Counted from the stretch's first letter, positions 38,242-46,892 are shown. The stretch is 64,000 nucleotides of DNA from Woronichinia naegeliana WA131 (GCA_025370055.1 CP073041.1:1984001-2048000); one strand, 5' to 3'. Program-made: numbers and translations. Notes: generated by a model from the sequence alone, not told the origin.

Positions 38242-39142
38242 CGAAAGTTCTCCCTTTAGAGGTGCAAGCAGGGTCGCTTCTGATTGTCTCAAACTTCTTG
38301 CTAGGTAACAGACCGCGCAACATACGGTAACAAAAGCCAAACTGTTCCCAAAATCCCCCAGAGCTTGAGTTACAGCCAGACTCTAACAACACACATATTG
38401 TTTAATTGACATAATTCTTAACATTTGTCTTGTCCAGGCATCTTGCTGTTTAGAGAATCATTTAAGTATTGAGACGAAATTATTTACACATGACTTTGAT
38501 GTTATACAAGCTTTTCAGTCTGATTTTTGTGTAATTAATTTTGTACAACTACTTATAGCCTTTATCCTACCAGCCTTCTATACCTCCCCGAAACACCTAT
38601 TGAGCCTTTCTCGTTTACGATGCTTCCATCGGGTCTTGCCAGCAATTCTAAATTTGCCCTGTAGCAAGGGTTTCAGGTTTTAGTTCGCGTAATACGGGGT
38701 AAAATTCAACGGGATTAACAAGTTCATTTTACGAGTCTTCAGGCTTTCAGGCATGGTAGTACACATAGAATTGCCCCAAAAACCCCCTTTGAAATGTTCT
38801 TTAAATCCCTAAAAGGCTTGCTGTATCTAAAACTGAGAATTGCTGGGGTCTTGCCTTGATGAACTTTCGGTTACGCTTTTCATGATAGGCTATTCGGGGG
38901 GTTAGCTTATTTTCCTGCTTGCTTTCAGCGTCTTACACTGGACTCAGCGTGACGGTTAGCTGTTTGCCGTTTCACCTTTGACTGCCAAAGGGGTGGGAAT
39001 TTAACCCACAAGTTGACGAGAGTTATGCAAGTTTCTGAGTTTTCAACTTGCCGAACGGTGTTTTCCACTTCCAAGTTTCTTTTTTGATTCTTGGTTTCGT
39101 TCAACGTTTCGCCCCCAACCTATGCGATCAGCGATCGCACTG
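38242..39142. other. Gene-free 900-bp region upstream of chlB
   Basis: The first ~330 bases probably hold the chlB promoter and leader. The rest has no supported gene. On the minus strand short protein-like stretches occur (for example LTPRIAYHEKRNRKFIKARP near 38880) but are bounded by stops, which suggests a decayed unknown gene or IS. Confidence 0.4.
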
Positions 39143-39562
39143 TTAGGCTTTTTTGTATGGATATGGTAACAGATTTAGATTTTGAATAAATCGGTAATCT
39201 CGTTGATTCTTGGAGATGAAAGGGTAATTCCATATTATTGCTGTGGCGGCGATCAATCCATCGGCAATGAGTAAGCAATGACTTAACCGATACAAGCGGA
39301 GCAAGTCAACTGCTTTGTCGGAAATAGGCGGGTCAATTGTAACTACGTCAAACTGTTGAAGAAATTTCTCTAGCGTCCGTAACTCTGATTTGTTAGCGCA
39401 GCCAACAATTAATTCCATTTGTGTAACTATGCTGATTGCTAATCTGGAAGTTGATTTTAGCTCTTGCATACAATTAACGGCTTCAGGAATACCACGACCA
39501 ACATCAATGATTATGTCGGTATCTACGATAGTTGAACTAGCCATGAGATTTTGACCACTCAT
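39143..39562 (-). CDS. PIN-domain (VapC-like) toxin
   Basis: A PIN-domain ribonuclease of about 133-139 residues. Acidic catalytic residues are seen in IVDTDIIIDV (first Asp), VTQMELIVG (Glu) and LLIADGLIAATAI (Asp), with a final Asp in KNQRDYRF. VapC toxins cleave tRNA or rRNA. The more likely start is MASSTIVDTD at 39544, which overlaps the upstream antitoxin stop by eight bases; a start at 39562 is possible. The stop codon lies inside a GCCTAAC sequence. Confidence 0.8.
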   Translation of the reverse strand: MSGQNLMASSTIVDTDIIIDVGRGIPEAVNCMQELKSTSRLAISIVTQMELIVGCANKSELRTLEKFLQQFDVVTIDPPISDKAVDLLRLYRLSHCLLIADGLIAATAIIWNYPFISKNQRDYRFIQNLNLLPYPYKKA

Positions 39563-39779
39563 TTTCTCGCAAATTTCGCACCCAAGTATTACTCTCTAAG
39601 TCTTGACGATCACGCCACATTCCAATAAAGGGATCATTTATCAAATCACTATTTGGTAATGCAGACAGAGGTTCAGAATATATGTGCTTTTGTTTCAAAA
39701 AAGAGATCAGACTGATTACTTGGCTCTGTGCTTCAGCAGGCAAATCTAACAATTCCCCTAGAATTTCTTGATTTGTCAT
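39537..39779 (-). CDS. VapB-type antitoxin (DUF2281-like)
   Basis: About 80 residues, MTNQEILGELLDLPAEAQSQ, then VISLISFLKQKH, then a flexible tail DPFIGMWRDRQDLESNTWVR. The short two-helix N-terminus with a C-terminal FIGMW.DR segment is typical of DUF2281-type antitoxins paired with PIN toxins. The ATG at 39779 is preferred over 39794. It precedes and overlaps the toxin gene. The tail probably wraps around VapC (inference from family). Confidence 0.75.
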   Translation of the reverse strand: MTNQEILGELLDLPAEAQSQVISLISFLKQKHIYSEPLSALPNSDLINDPFIGMWRDRQDLESNTWVRNLRENEWSKSHG

Positions 39780-39850
39780 GATCATAACCTCCAAACAGAA
39801 AAAGATATTTTTGATTTAGGCTGACTATAAATGTAGCAATACTCATTGGC

Positions 39851-40237
39851 TTACTGCTGCTCGTTTAGCTTTACGCGCTTGCAGTTTTGCCATGCAGAAG
39901 CATATTCAGGCTTTGGCGGCAACTTAGAAATATTCGCAAGACGTTCTTTGTTCTTCTCTTGCCAATAATCCTGAATTTCCTCTGCTTGCTGTAACACGGT
40001 TTGATACTCTGACTCGACTTCTTCATAATGAGTGTCGATATAAGACATCGCTCCATCAAACTGCTCGTCAGTTAGATAGCATTGGTGGCGGATTAAATGG
40101 CGCGGGTAACTTGCGTGAATATAGTCCATTATTTGATACAAGGTTATTCTTGTGCCAGAAATTGTTAGACCGCGCTCTGTTTGGGTAATGGCTGGTTTAT
40201 TATCCTGATATAACGGCATATTAATGATTAGCTCCAA
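39851..40237 (-). CDS. DUF433 domain protein
   Basis: A 122-128 residue protein. The DUF433 core is visible as GLTISGTRITLYQIMDYIHA then LIRHQCYLTDEQFDGAMSYI, a small winged-helix-like fold. DUF433 proteins often pair with PIN-like DUF5615 toxins; no such partner is adjacent, though the VapBC-like pair is only 70 bases downstream. The C-terminal half (EEVESEYQTVLQQAEEIQDY) is helical and charged. Start at MPLYQDNK (40219) or MELIINM (40237). Confidence 0.7.
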   Translation of the reverse strand: MELIINMPLYQDNKPAITQTERGLTISGTRITLYQIMDYIHASYPRHLIRHQCYLTDEQFDGAMSYIDTHYEEVESEYQTVLQQAEEIQDYWQEKNKERLANISKLPPKPEYASAWQNCKRVKLNEQQ

Positions 40238-40306
40238 TTGGTATTTGGCTGTTGCTCCTTTTTATCATATCACCCCCAATTCTGTTCGCCTTCGCACCAA
40301 TAAAAA

Positions 40307-40455
40307 TAAGGTGCGTTGGAGTAACGCACGCTACAGCTATAAATAGTCAACCTTAATGGGCTTATCGGTTTCGGTATAATCGTTTAGTGTTGGCTAAATC
40401 CTTTGGGTATTGGGTTTCGTGTCTCAATTCAATCTACGCGACCAGCGATCTAAAA
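40307..40455. repeat. Cyanobacterial dispersed hairpin repeats
   Basis: Contains GTGCGTTGGAGTAACGCACG (40311-40330), a hairpin common in cyanobacterial intergenic regions, and GGGTTTCGTGTCTCAATTCA followed by ATCTACGCGACCAGCGATC (near 40411-40450). The second block recurs near 40971-41020 beside the SLOG gene stop and in altered form near 39100-39140 after the PIN gene. Confidence 0.6.
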
Positions 40456-40611
40456 AAGTCTTGTGGTGTAATTATTTTGAGAATTGAAGTGCGATCGCGT
40501 TTTGGGGAAGTGTAGTCAGAATGCGATCGCGTTTTTGGAAAAATAGTTTTACGAAACTGGATAAACTTAGAGCAGGTTTTCATTGCGATCATATATGGAG
40601 GAAATGGAATC

Positions 40612-40860
40612 ATGTATTTGGTACATGAAAAGACAATCAAAGCTCAAAAAGCTTGGGTTGAAAATGAATGGATTTGTATTCGTTTGGATGATGATAGAGA
40701 AATTCGTTTTTCTGCCGCTAAAAATAGACGATTAGCCAAAGCAACTCCTGAACAATTAGCGAATGTTGAACTAATTTGTAATGGAACAGGACTGCACTGG
40801 GAAGAATTAGATGAAGATTTATCGGTAATGGGAATTTTGGAGGGAAGGCTAGGAAATTGA
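40612..40860 (+). CDS. DUF2442 domain protein
   Basis: An 82-residue protein, MYLVHEKTIKAQKAWVENEW, with DDREIRFSAAKNRRLAKATP and the end motif GLHWEELDEDLSVMGILEG. It belongs to the same family as the gene at 468-716 but shares few residues outside the C-terminus. It is the only plus-strand gene of the island. Function unknown; the family is often part of toxin-antitoxin-like units. A GGAGGAAATGGA ribosome site precedes the ATG. Confidence 0.7.
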   Translation: MYLVHEKTIKAQKAWVENEWICIRLDDDREIRFSAAKNRRLAKATPEQLANVELICNGTGLHWEELDEDLSVMGILEGRLGN

Positions 40861-41016
40861 ATATTTAAACACTATCTATTTTGATCGCAATTCGGCTTCT
40901 TTAGACCTCTCTATCATACCTTGCAGGTTAGTGGGATTGATCTGCTTCAGGAGCTTTATCGCTAATGTCAGGTTGGGTTTCGTGTCTTAATCTAATCTAC
41001 GTGATCAGCGATCGCA

Positions 41017-42441
41017 CTACCCTGGCTTTATCCAACTTTTGACAACTGCTTTACCAACATTGACGTAAGGATTATCTAAAAATTCTTCAATTGCAGCTTC
41101 GCTACCTGCTTGTAATGCAGCAACCACACGCTGTTTGAGCTTAGGAGTAGTTTGGTTATTGACGTAAGCAGCTTGTTCAGCCTCCGTAGCGTTAGGATTC
41201 GTCATTTCCAGTTGCTTAATAAGTCTTTGAATTTCAAATGCAGCTTCAGTAAGAGTTTGTTTTTGTTCAGGTGCGTAAATATGCTGAATAGACTTCTGAT
41301 CACCATGCACTGTTTCTGCGAAGTTCCCAACATTTGCACTACGAAAATCAAACTTTGAAGTCTCCATAACTATCTCCTCATGGTTTTGAGAATTACTTTG
41401 ATTTGATTGGGCATTATGAGCAAAATTACCAAAAGTTGCACTACCAATATTATAAATTGCACTATTATGAAGAGCAATTGAAGTGCCAGATTTATTACCG
41501 TTCTCTATATCAGAAATAACCTCTGATTCTACTAATGTAACATCTTCATTTTTTAATCCTAGAACTTTTTTCAGACCCTCAAGGTTCATTCTAGAATTCT
41601 CACTTAAAGGATTTTCTAATTTTACAACTTCTAAAAAATTTTGCTGGTATTGTTTAATTTTCTCTTGATAGTGTTGTTTAATCCTGGTCGTGATTCTGTC
41701 TTCAATTTGCACGATATCTTCATTCTTTAACTTCCAAGTCTGCCGTAAAAAATGAAGTCCATTTCGCTCCTCATCCGTGTAGGGATAGTTGCGTTGGGTC
41801 GTTTCTATAAAAAGTTGTTCATACTGCTTTAATCTGTCTTCATATTGTTTCTCCCTTTGGCGCAAAACCTCTAGTTCAGCTAAAATCTTAAATATATTTG
41901 TATGATTGGCAGAAATAAGTCCATTCAGAACTTCATCCTTTTCCATCATCATTTGTTGAAGGAACTTGCTGGCGGCACCGCCAAACGTTCCAATTGGAAG
42001 CAAAGGTTTAGACAAAAGCTGCTGCGTTACACTTGCGGCGTTGGACGTATGATCGTTACCTCCAATGACTACAACGAGGTCGCATTCCTTTAAACCGACA
42101 AGATGACGCTCTAAACGGGTTCGTTCAGGCGGTTTCCTCCAGTAAAACAGTGATGGATTTTCTTTTGTGTACCGATAGAACGCGTCAGATGTCCGTGTCG
42201 CCATGACCAAGAGACAGCGTTCGCTTTTCTTGGGAAGGTCATTGCGCTTATTCCATACCTCTATAAATCCTTGAACAACGTAGTAGTCGGCGGTCGTTTC
42301 TTTCTCACTGGTCACGACGATGCCAAATCGACACTCGGCGAAATAACGACCGATCTCGCGGCACGTCGACTTAAAAGCTTCAATGTCAGCCAACGGCTCC
42401 CATTCAGCATTCGGGTAAGAGCCATAGATCGCAACAATCAT
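41017..42441 (-). CDS. SLOG-domain multidomain protein (candidate signal sensor)
   Basis: A 474-residue protein starting MIVAIYGSYPNAEW. Residues 1-165 look like a SLOG (LOG/TIR-related Rossmannoid) domain: GSYP at the first loop, VVVIGGND near 123-130 and LPIGTFGGAASKF near 148-160. A coiled-coil follows (about 185-210). Two repeats at 206-254 and 264-312 share Y..F....RN(Y/P)...ER.GL..L(R/K)...LKNED(I/V).. IE, a module found in many cyanobacterial signalling and conflict proteins. A polar linker repeats SA.(F/V)GNFA twice, and the C-terminal ~85 residues form a helical domain (TLTEAAFEIQRLIKQLE, VVAALQAGSEAAIEEFLDNP). The ATG overlaps the HAD gene stop (ATGA). GC falls from ~50% to ~30% after the SLOG domain. 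No enzymatic effector is evident. Confidence 0.65.
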   Translation of the reverse strand: MIVAIYGSYPNAEWEPLADIEAFKSTCREIGRYFAECRFGIVVTSEKETTADYYVVQGFIEVWNKRNDLPKKSERCLLVMATRTSDAFYRYTKENPSLFYWRKPPERTRLERHLVGLKECDLVVVIGGNDHTSNAASVTQQLLSKPLLPIGTFGGAASKFLQQMMMEKDEVLNGLISANHTNIFKILAELEVLRQREKQYEDRLKQYEQLFIETTQRNYPYTDEERNGLHFLRQTWKLKNEDIVQIEDRITTRIKQHYQEKIKQYQQNFLEVVKLENPLSENSRMNLEGLKKVLGLKNEDVTLVESEVISDIENGNKSGTSIALHNSAIYNIGSATFGNFAHNAQSNQSNSQNHEEIVMETSKFDFRSANVGNFAETVHGDQKSIQHIYAPEQKQTLTEAAFEIQRLIKQLEMTNPNATEAEQAAYVNNQTTPKLKQRVVAALQAGSEAAIEEFLDNPYVNVGKAVVKSWIKPG

Positions 42442-43118
42442 TTCGCTATCCCTCGCTGCCCGATCAGGCAATTCTCGACGATGTGTAAAAATTCTACTGA
42501 GTCGAACGGAGGCGTTATTACCGCAGCCGCGAAATCAAATTTTTGCAACCTCGCGAGCTTATGGCGGCAGGCGATTGTGACAATGGACGCGCGTCTTGCA
42601 GCCCACCCCCCAATATCAGTATCCTCTATCGCAACAACGGCACTCGGCAGAAGTTGGAGCTTAGAAAGCGCGAGTTCGTAGCATTCGGATGACGGCTTCG
42701 GGTGGGCCACGTCGTCTGCGGAAATAGCCACGCTCAGTAAATTGGATATGTTCAAGCGTTCAAGTACCGCTCGCATCATCCACTTAGGGCTTGAAGTCAC
42801 CAGCCCGAGTCGAAATGAATGATCTGTCAAGCTCCTCATAGTCTCTATTGCGCCTGGTACGGCTGTGGCTTCTGAGAGAACGGCCTTTTCGTAATGCTCC
42901 GCAAAGGCCGCGTTGTATGTGGACACCGAAATGGAAAGGCTTGCTTGGATGAGGGCCGCCTTTGCGACTTCATCTTGCGACTGTCCAAGCACTTGCGGAT
43001 AGAAGACATCAGGCAAGTACCCTCCAAAATTGCGAGCGGTCTGAGCATGGGCAGCAGCCTTCAGTGGCTCCGTGTCCGCAATTACACCGTCCAAATCGAA
43101 TATGACAGCCTTACTCAT
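42438..43118 (-). CDS. HAD-superfamily phosphatase (beta-PGM-like)
   Basis: A 226-residue haloacid dehalogenase hydrolase. Motif I is VIFDLDGVIADTEP (Asp8 nucleophile, Asp10), motif II LGLVTSS, motif III HPKPSSECY and motif IV AIEDTDIGGWAA. The cap inserted after motif I (residues ~17-85) is of the C1 type as in beta-phosphoglucomutase and phosphoglycolate phosphatase. The substrate cannot be named. Its stop overlaps the SLOG gene start by four bases, so both are translated together. The gene is GC-rich (a sample line is 57% G+C) compared with neighbours below 40%, which suggests transfer. Confidence 0.85.
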   Translation of the reverse strand: MSKAVIFDLDGVIADTEPLKAAAHAQTARNFGGYLPDVFYPQVLGQSQDEVAKAALIQASLSISVSTYNAAFAEHYEKAVLSEATAVPGAIETMRSLTDHSFRLGLVTSSPKWMMRAVLERLNISNLLSVAISADDVAHPKPSSECYELALSKLQLLPSAVVAIEDTDIGGWAARRASIVTIACRHKLARLQKFDFAAAVITPPFDSVEFLHIVENCLIGQRGIAK

Positions 43119-43210
43119 TTTGCACCCAACGCTCTGGCCCAGCACCAGGCAGTTCGTTTAACTAAGAACTATATGAAAATTTTATGTTAATACTACCACA
43201 AATAAGAATC

Positions 43211-43463
43211 TTATTAAGAATCTTTCTGTATAACACTCCCAAATAGCGCGATCGCCAGAAAACTTTCCTGATAATTGCTCAAAAAGCGTGTTATGGAGAC
43301 TAGTCTATCGAATCTGCTTTTAAAAGCATAGCTTGAGCTTGCTGACAGTCCTGAGCAATTTGGGCTTTTAAAGAATCTAGGCTTGAGAACCTTTGTTCTG
43401 GGCGTAAAAATTGCAGTAATTCAACTCTTAGTGATTGATCATACAGATTATCTGAAAAATTGA
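43211..43463 (-). pseudogene. Duplicated 3' end of ribF
   Basis: This 253-base stretch matches 44713-44965, including the last ~55 codons and stop of ribF and the downstream flank, with scattered substitutions. The reading frame ends without the rest of the gene. The two copies are direct repeats bracketing the fatty-acid hydroxylase gene. Confidence 0.8.
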
Positions 43464-43678
43464 GTCGGATAGAATCTGAATTGATACCTTGCCTTCATTT
43501 GTTGTGTTAAGACTAGTCTGTAAAACCATTCTAGTTAATTTGCCAAAAAATGACAACCTAATTAAGAAGGGAAAACATTATCTCTAGCCTCAAGATTTAC
43601 TATACTTAAATTAAAGCCGCCCTAGATGGTTACTGAGCCTGTCGAAGTAAGGACTGGGTTTTAAACCCATTTTTCTGA

Positions 43679-43771
43679 TAACGTTGCCCATCACCCGCAG
43701 CAGATAACCTCTGCATCATAACTGATCAACTTTCGGCGATCGGTGGCGGTCGGTGTGCATGGGAGTTGTTA
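43679..43771. repeat. Imperfect 93-bp dyad, possibly attC-like
   Basis: Outer arms TAACGTTGCCCAT and ATGGGAGTTGTTA are partly complementary, and inner arms CACCCGCAGCAG and CGGTGGCGGTCGG type blocks are weakly so. Length and layout resemble gene-cassette recombination sites, but the core sequence does not fit GTTRRRY well. It lies 93 bases beyond the hydroxylase stop. Confidence 0.3.
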
Positions 43772-43863
43772 GCTTGCGTCTATTACCTTGTGAGTGGTAA
43801 TCACTTAGTACTAGCTAAAGCCTGTAGGTTTTGCTCTTCGTGTCTCACCACCACCAACCGCCA

Positions 43864-44679
43864 TCATTCAGTGGGTTTCAGATAACTCGAAGGAAATATA
43901 ATTCGTCGCTGATAGTGGGGAGGATTTAGCGTCTTGAACATCTTGTCCCAAAATCCTTGAATACCATAGTTTCCTGTAAAACTAGTATGATGAAGGTCGT
44001 GAAAATCAGATGATATAAAAAATATCGACAATGAACTATGGCCTTCTAAGTTGTAAGCATTGCCTACAAGAATCCATGCACATATCTGGTTGATATCATA
44101 TCCAAATATAAATACAGGAAGAAGATCTGTCACAGTAGTAACAACAAATTCAGCCCAGCTTTTGTGAGCAGCAACAAAGCTTGATGTGTCCTGAAATTCA
44201 TGGTGCTTTAAATGAAACCTCAATAAAGACTTTCTGTGGAATAGCAAATGCGTTACATAGAAGCATAAATCAGCAATAACAATTCTCATTAGAAACCACC
44301 CAAAATTGAGAATTAAATCATTGCCTCTGTGAACTTCTGGTGCCAAATAAAGGACGACACAGGCTGTTATGATAGACTTTACCTCACCTAAGAAAAAGCC
44401 TTTAACAGTGAAGGAGGGAAATTGTTGTTCTTTAACTTGAGAAACTCTCGCTGTTAACTTATTTTTTAGAGAGTCGTTCCCTTTTATAAATTTCTCAATA
44501 AATAGACCAATTCCATAAAATGATAAGAAACCAGTGATCCAATACAGGATCACCTGATTCATATAGTCAACTTGTGCATTTCCCAAGACTACATAAAACA
44601 CTTGTTGGAAGAACATGCAAGCAATTGCAATCTTAAGATAAAACTCAAATTCGGTCAGAATGTTAAAAATTCTATACAT
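43864..44679 (-). CDS. Fatty acid hydroxylase / sterol desaturase family protein
   Basis: A 271-residue membrane protein with about four hydrophobic segments. The di-iron histidine boxes are present: HLLFH (about 143-147), HLKHH (157-161) and HDLHH (about 229-233), with an additional His in LEGHSSL. Enzymes of this superfamily hydroxylate or desaturate lipids such as carotenoids, sterols and fatty acids; the substrate here is unknown. The gene is AT-rich (a sample line is 37% G+C) and lies between two copies of the ribF 3' end, so it probably entered as part of an insertion. Confidence 0.8.
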   Translation of the reverse strand: MYRIFNILTEFEFYLKIAIACMFFQQVFYVVLGNAQVDYMNQVILYWITGFLSFYGIGLFIEKFIKGNDSLKNKLTARVSQVKEQQFPSFTVKGFFLGEVKSIITACVVLYLAPEVHRGNDLILNFGWFLMRIVIADLCFYVTHLLFHRKSLLRFHLKHHEFQDTSSFVAAHKSWAEFVVTTVTDLLPVFIFGYDINQICAWILVGNAYNLEGHSSLSIFFISSDFHDLHHTSFTGNYGIQGFWDKMFKTLNPPHYQRRIIFPSSYLKPTE

Positions 44680-44801
44680 CCAATTATAGCGGTTTTTACC
44701 TTTGTACGGATTTTATTAAGAATTTTTCCGTATGTTATCCCAAAATGAAACAATCGCCGGAAAACTTTCCTAAGAATTACTCAAAAAGGGTGTTATAGAG
44801 A

Positions 44802-45749
44802 CTAGTCTATCAAATCTGCTTTTAAAAGCATTGCTTGAGCTTGCTGACAGTCCTGAGCAATTTGGGCTTTTAAAGAATCCAAACCTGAGAACTTTTGTTC
44901 TGGACGTAAAAATTGCAGTAATTCAACTCTTAACGATTGATCATACAGATTATCTGAAAAATTGAAAAGATGTATTTCAGCCGTGACTTTTTGACCGTCA
45001 ACAGTAGGGCGATCGCCTAAATTCATCACACCACCTAAAGGATGAGGAGAGAGACTTGGACAATGGACTCGAACACAGTAAACCCCGAAACGCGGTAAGA
45101 GTTTTTCTTCCGGCAGTGCTAGATTAGCAGTCGGAAAGCCTAGGGTTCGCCCCAGTTGTTGCCCGTAAATAACCTTTCCCACTAAACCATAGGGACGGCC
45201 TAACATCCGATTGGCCTGTTCCATATCACCGGCTGCTAAAGCAGAACGAATCAGAGAACTACTAATCCGTTGATTAGCATCCTGTTGTAATGATGTGGTA
45301 AAAACCTCAATGCCAAACTGGGCAGCGATCGCCGTTAAATCCTGGGCTGTTCCCTGACGTTGATAACCGAAACGAAAATCAGCCCCGACACTAATTTTTT
45401 GAGCCTGTAATTGTTTAAATAAAATAGTTTCGACAAATTCCTGGGGAACAAGATTGGCTAGAGCCTGACTAAAGGGCAACAATACCAACTGAGCAATCCC
45501 CAAACTTTCCAATTGGGCAACCTTTTCCTCTAGAGGTGTTAAAAGCGGCTGATGTTGACCCGTAAAAAATTGACGAGGATGGGGATTAAAGCTGACCACC
45601 GTTGGATAGGGTCTTTGATCGCCTGAATTCGCCTGATGATCAATAATTTTTTTTAAAACCTGTTGATGCCCCAAGTGAACGCCATCAAAATTGCCAAGGG
45701 CGATCGCGGTTGGAACCAGTAGTTCGTTAGTTGATGAGATGATCCACAC
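44802..45749 (-). CDS. ribF: Bifunctional riboflavin kinase / FAD synthetase
   Basis: A 315-residue protein of normal length. The N-terminal FAD synthetase domain has ALGNFDGVHLGHQQVL (nucleotidyltransferase GxFDGxHxGH motif, residues 17-31) and the SSSLIR motif (about 163-168). The C-terminal flavokinase domain contains GRTLGFPTANLALP and GVMNLGDRPTV. It makes FMN and FAD from riboflavin. The 3' 253 bases are duplicated at 43211-43463. Confidence 0.95.
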   Translation of the reverse strand: MWIISSTNELLVPTAIALGNFDGVHLGHQQVLKKIIDHQANSGDQRPYPTVVSFNPHPRQFFTGQHQPLLTPLEEKVAQLESLGIAQLVLLPFSQALANLVPQEFVETILFKQLQAQKISVGADFRFGYQRQGTAQDLTAIAAQFGIEVFTTSLQQDANQRISSSLIRSALAAGDMEQANRMLGRPYGLVGKVIYGQQLGRTLGFPTANLALPEEKLLPRFGVYCVRVHCPSLSPHPLGGVMNLGDRPTVDGQKVTAEIHLFNFSDNLYDQSLRVELLQFLRPEQKFSGLDSLKAQIAQDCQQAQAMLLKADLID

Positions 45750-45816
45750 GCCTTATATTTTGCCATAACTTGAGCGCAGGAGAGATTGAGGAGCGGAAAA
45801 TGAAGAGTCTGAATAC

Positions 45817-46545
45817 CTAAAGTTTGCCATGATAGGCCGAGCCTAAATAGAGTTCACCCACCATCGGATTATCCAATAAACTGGCTCCCGTTCCCTCTAA
45901 CTTATCCTTGCCATTTTCTAAGACATAACCTCGATGGGCCATCATCAAAGCCTGTTTTGCATTTTGTTCCACTAACACGATCGCCTTACCGTTGGCATTA
46001 ATGGCCTTAATTTGTTCAAACACATCTTTAACTAGGAGAGGAGAGAGAGCCGCCGAGGGTTCATCTAAAACCAATAAATCAGGATCGAGCATTAGAGCAC
46101 GTCCCATTGCCAACATCTGTCGTTCGCCCCCCGATAAAGTACCTGCTTTTTGGTGACGACGCTGGGCCAACTTGGGAAACATGGTGTAAATGTTATCCTT
46201 CAAAGCTTTAGTGGAACCATTATGCAAAAAAGCCCCCATTTCTAAATTTTCTGAAACCGTTAAACTAGCAAAAACGTTAGAAACTTGAGGCACATAACAC
46301 ATTCCGCGCCGCACAATCTGATCCGAAGGCAAACCAGCAATACTTTCCCCTTTAAAGAAAATTTCCCCTTGACTGGGAGACAATAGACCAAAAATCGTTT
46401 TCGCTAAGGTGGATTTTCCGGCTCCATTCGGGCCAATGACCGTTACTAATTCTCCAGGCGCGATCGCAAAATTGATACCTTGCAAGATCGGTAAATCCTG
46501 CACATAACCAGCATAAACATCCTTAACTTCGAGTAAATTATTCAT
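45817..46545 (-). CDS. livF: Branched-chain amino acid ABC transporter ATPase (LivF-type)
   Basis: A 242-residue ABC ATPase. Walker A is GPNGAGKST (residues 38-46), the signature motif LSGGERQ and Walker B LLVLDEPSAAL. The lack of the extra LivG segment and the sequence IVRRGMCYVPQVSNVFASLTV place it with LivF/NatE, the second ATPase of hydrophobic amino acid (N-I type) transporters. The other transporter genes are elsewhere, as is usual in cyanobacteria. It is 40 bases downstream of the ferredoxin gene. Confidence 0.85.
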   Translation of the reverse strand: MNNLLEVKDVYAGYVQDLPILQGINFAIAPGELVTVIGPNGAGKSTLAKTIFGLLSPSQGEIFFKGESIAGLPSDQIVRRGMCYVPQVSNVFASLTVSENLEMGAFLHNGSTKALKDNIYTMFPKLAQRRHQKAGTLSGGERQMLAMGRALMLDPDLLVLDEPSAALSPLLVKDVFEQIKAINANGKAIVLVEQNAKQALMMAHRGYVLENGKDKLEGTGASLLDNPMVGELYLGSAYHGKL

Positions 46546-46585
46546 CCACTTTTCTATACTTGTCTATCGGACTTCTGGAGTAGTA

Positions 46586-46813
46586 CTAAATAGGGGTTTC
46601 CTGTAAATCCGGCCGTTCTGCGGCGATAATGGCTCCTTCCACTGGGCAGACTTGCAGACAAATGCCACAGTCAATACAAACATTAAAGTCAATCCAATAC
46701 CAGTTAGTGCCTTTGACATTTTTGCCTGGCCCAGGATGAATACAAGCAACAGGACAGGCATCCACACAGTCAGCAACGCCTTCACAGGTTTTCGTAACAA
46801 TACTATGGGGCAT
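46586..46813 (-). CDS. 2[4Fe-4S] ferredoxin
   Basis: A 75-residue bacterial-type ferredoxin. The first Cys group is CEGVADCVDACPVACIHPG and the second CIDCGICLQVCPVEGA. The spacing in the first group (C-x5-C-x3-C) differs from the regular CxxCxxC, as in seven-iron or Alvin-type ferredoxins, so cluster types are not certain. Cyanobacterial homologues are conserved but physiological partners are not established. It precedes livF on the same strand. Confidence 0.85.
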   Translation of the reverse strand: MPHSIVTKTCEGVADCVDACPVACIHPGPGKNVKGTNWYWIDFNVCIDCGICLQVCPVEGAIIAAERPDLQETPI

Positions 46814-46892
46814 AAATCTCCTTGAGATCTAAGTACGACTCATTCGCTGCTACATAAAACTAATACAAAGCGACAGATTACGTCACATTTGA

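Noticed and set aside
38171..38340. N-terminal extension of chlB to 38340
   Set aside because: The family N-terminus is [15 protein letters not shown]; the extra 33 residues have no support and the ribosome site is just before 38241.
39100..39150. attC site after the PIN toxin gene
   Set aside because: GCCTAAC is present, but the following GCGATCGCTGATC segment is a dispersed cyanobacterial repeat also found at 40440 and 41000, and no matching right core was found. Kept only as a weak hint in the cassette finding.
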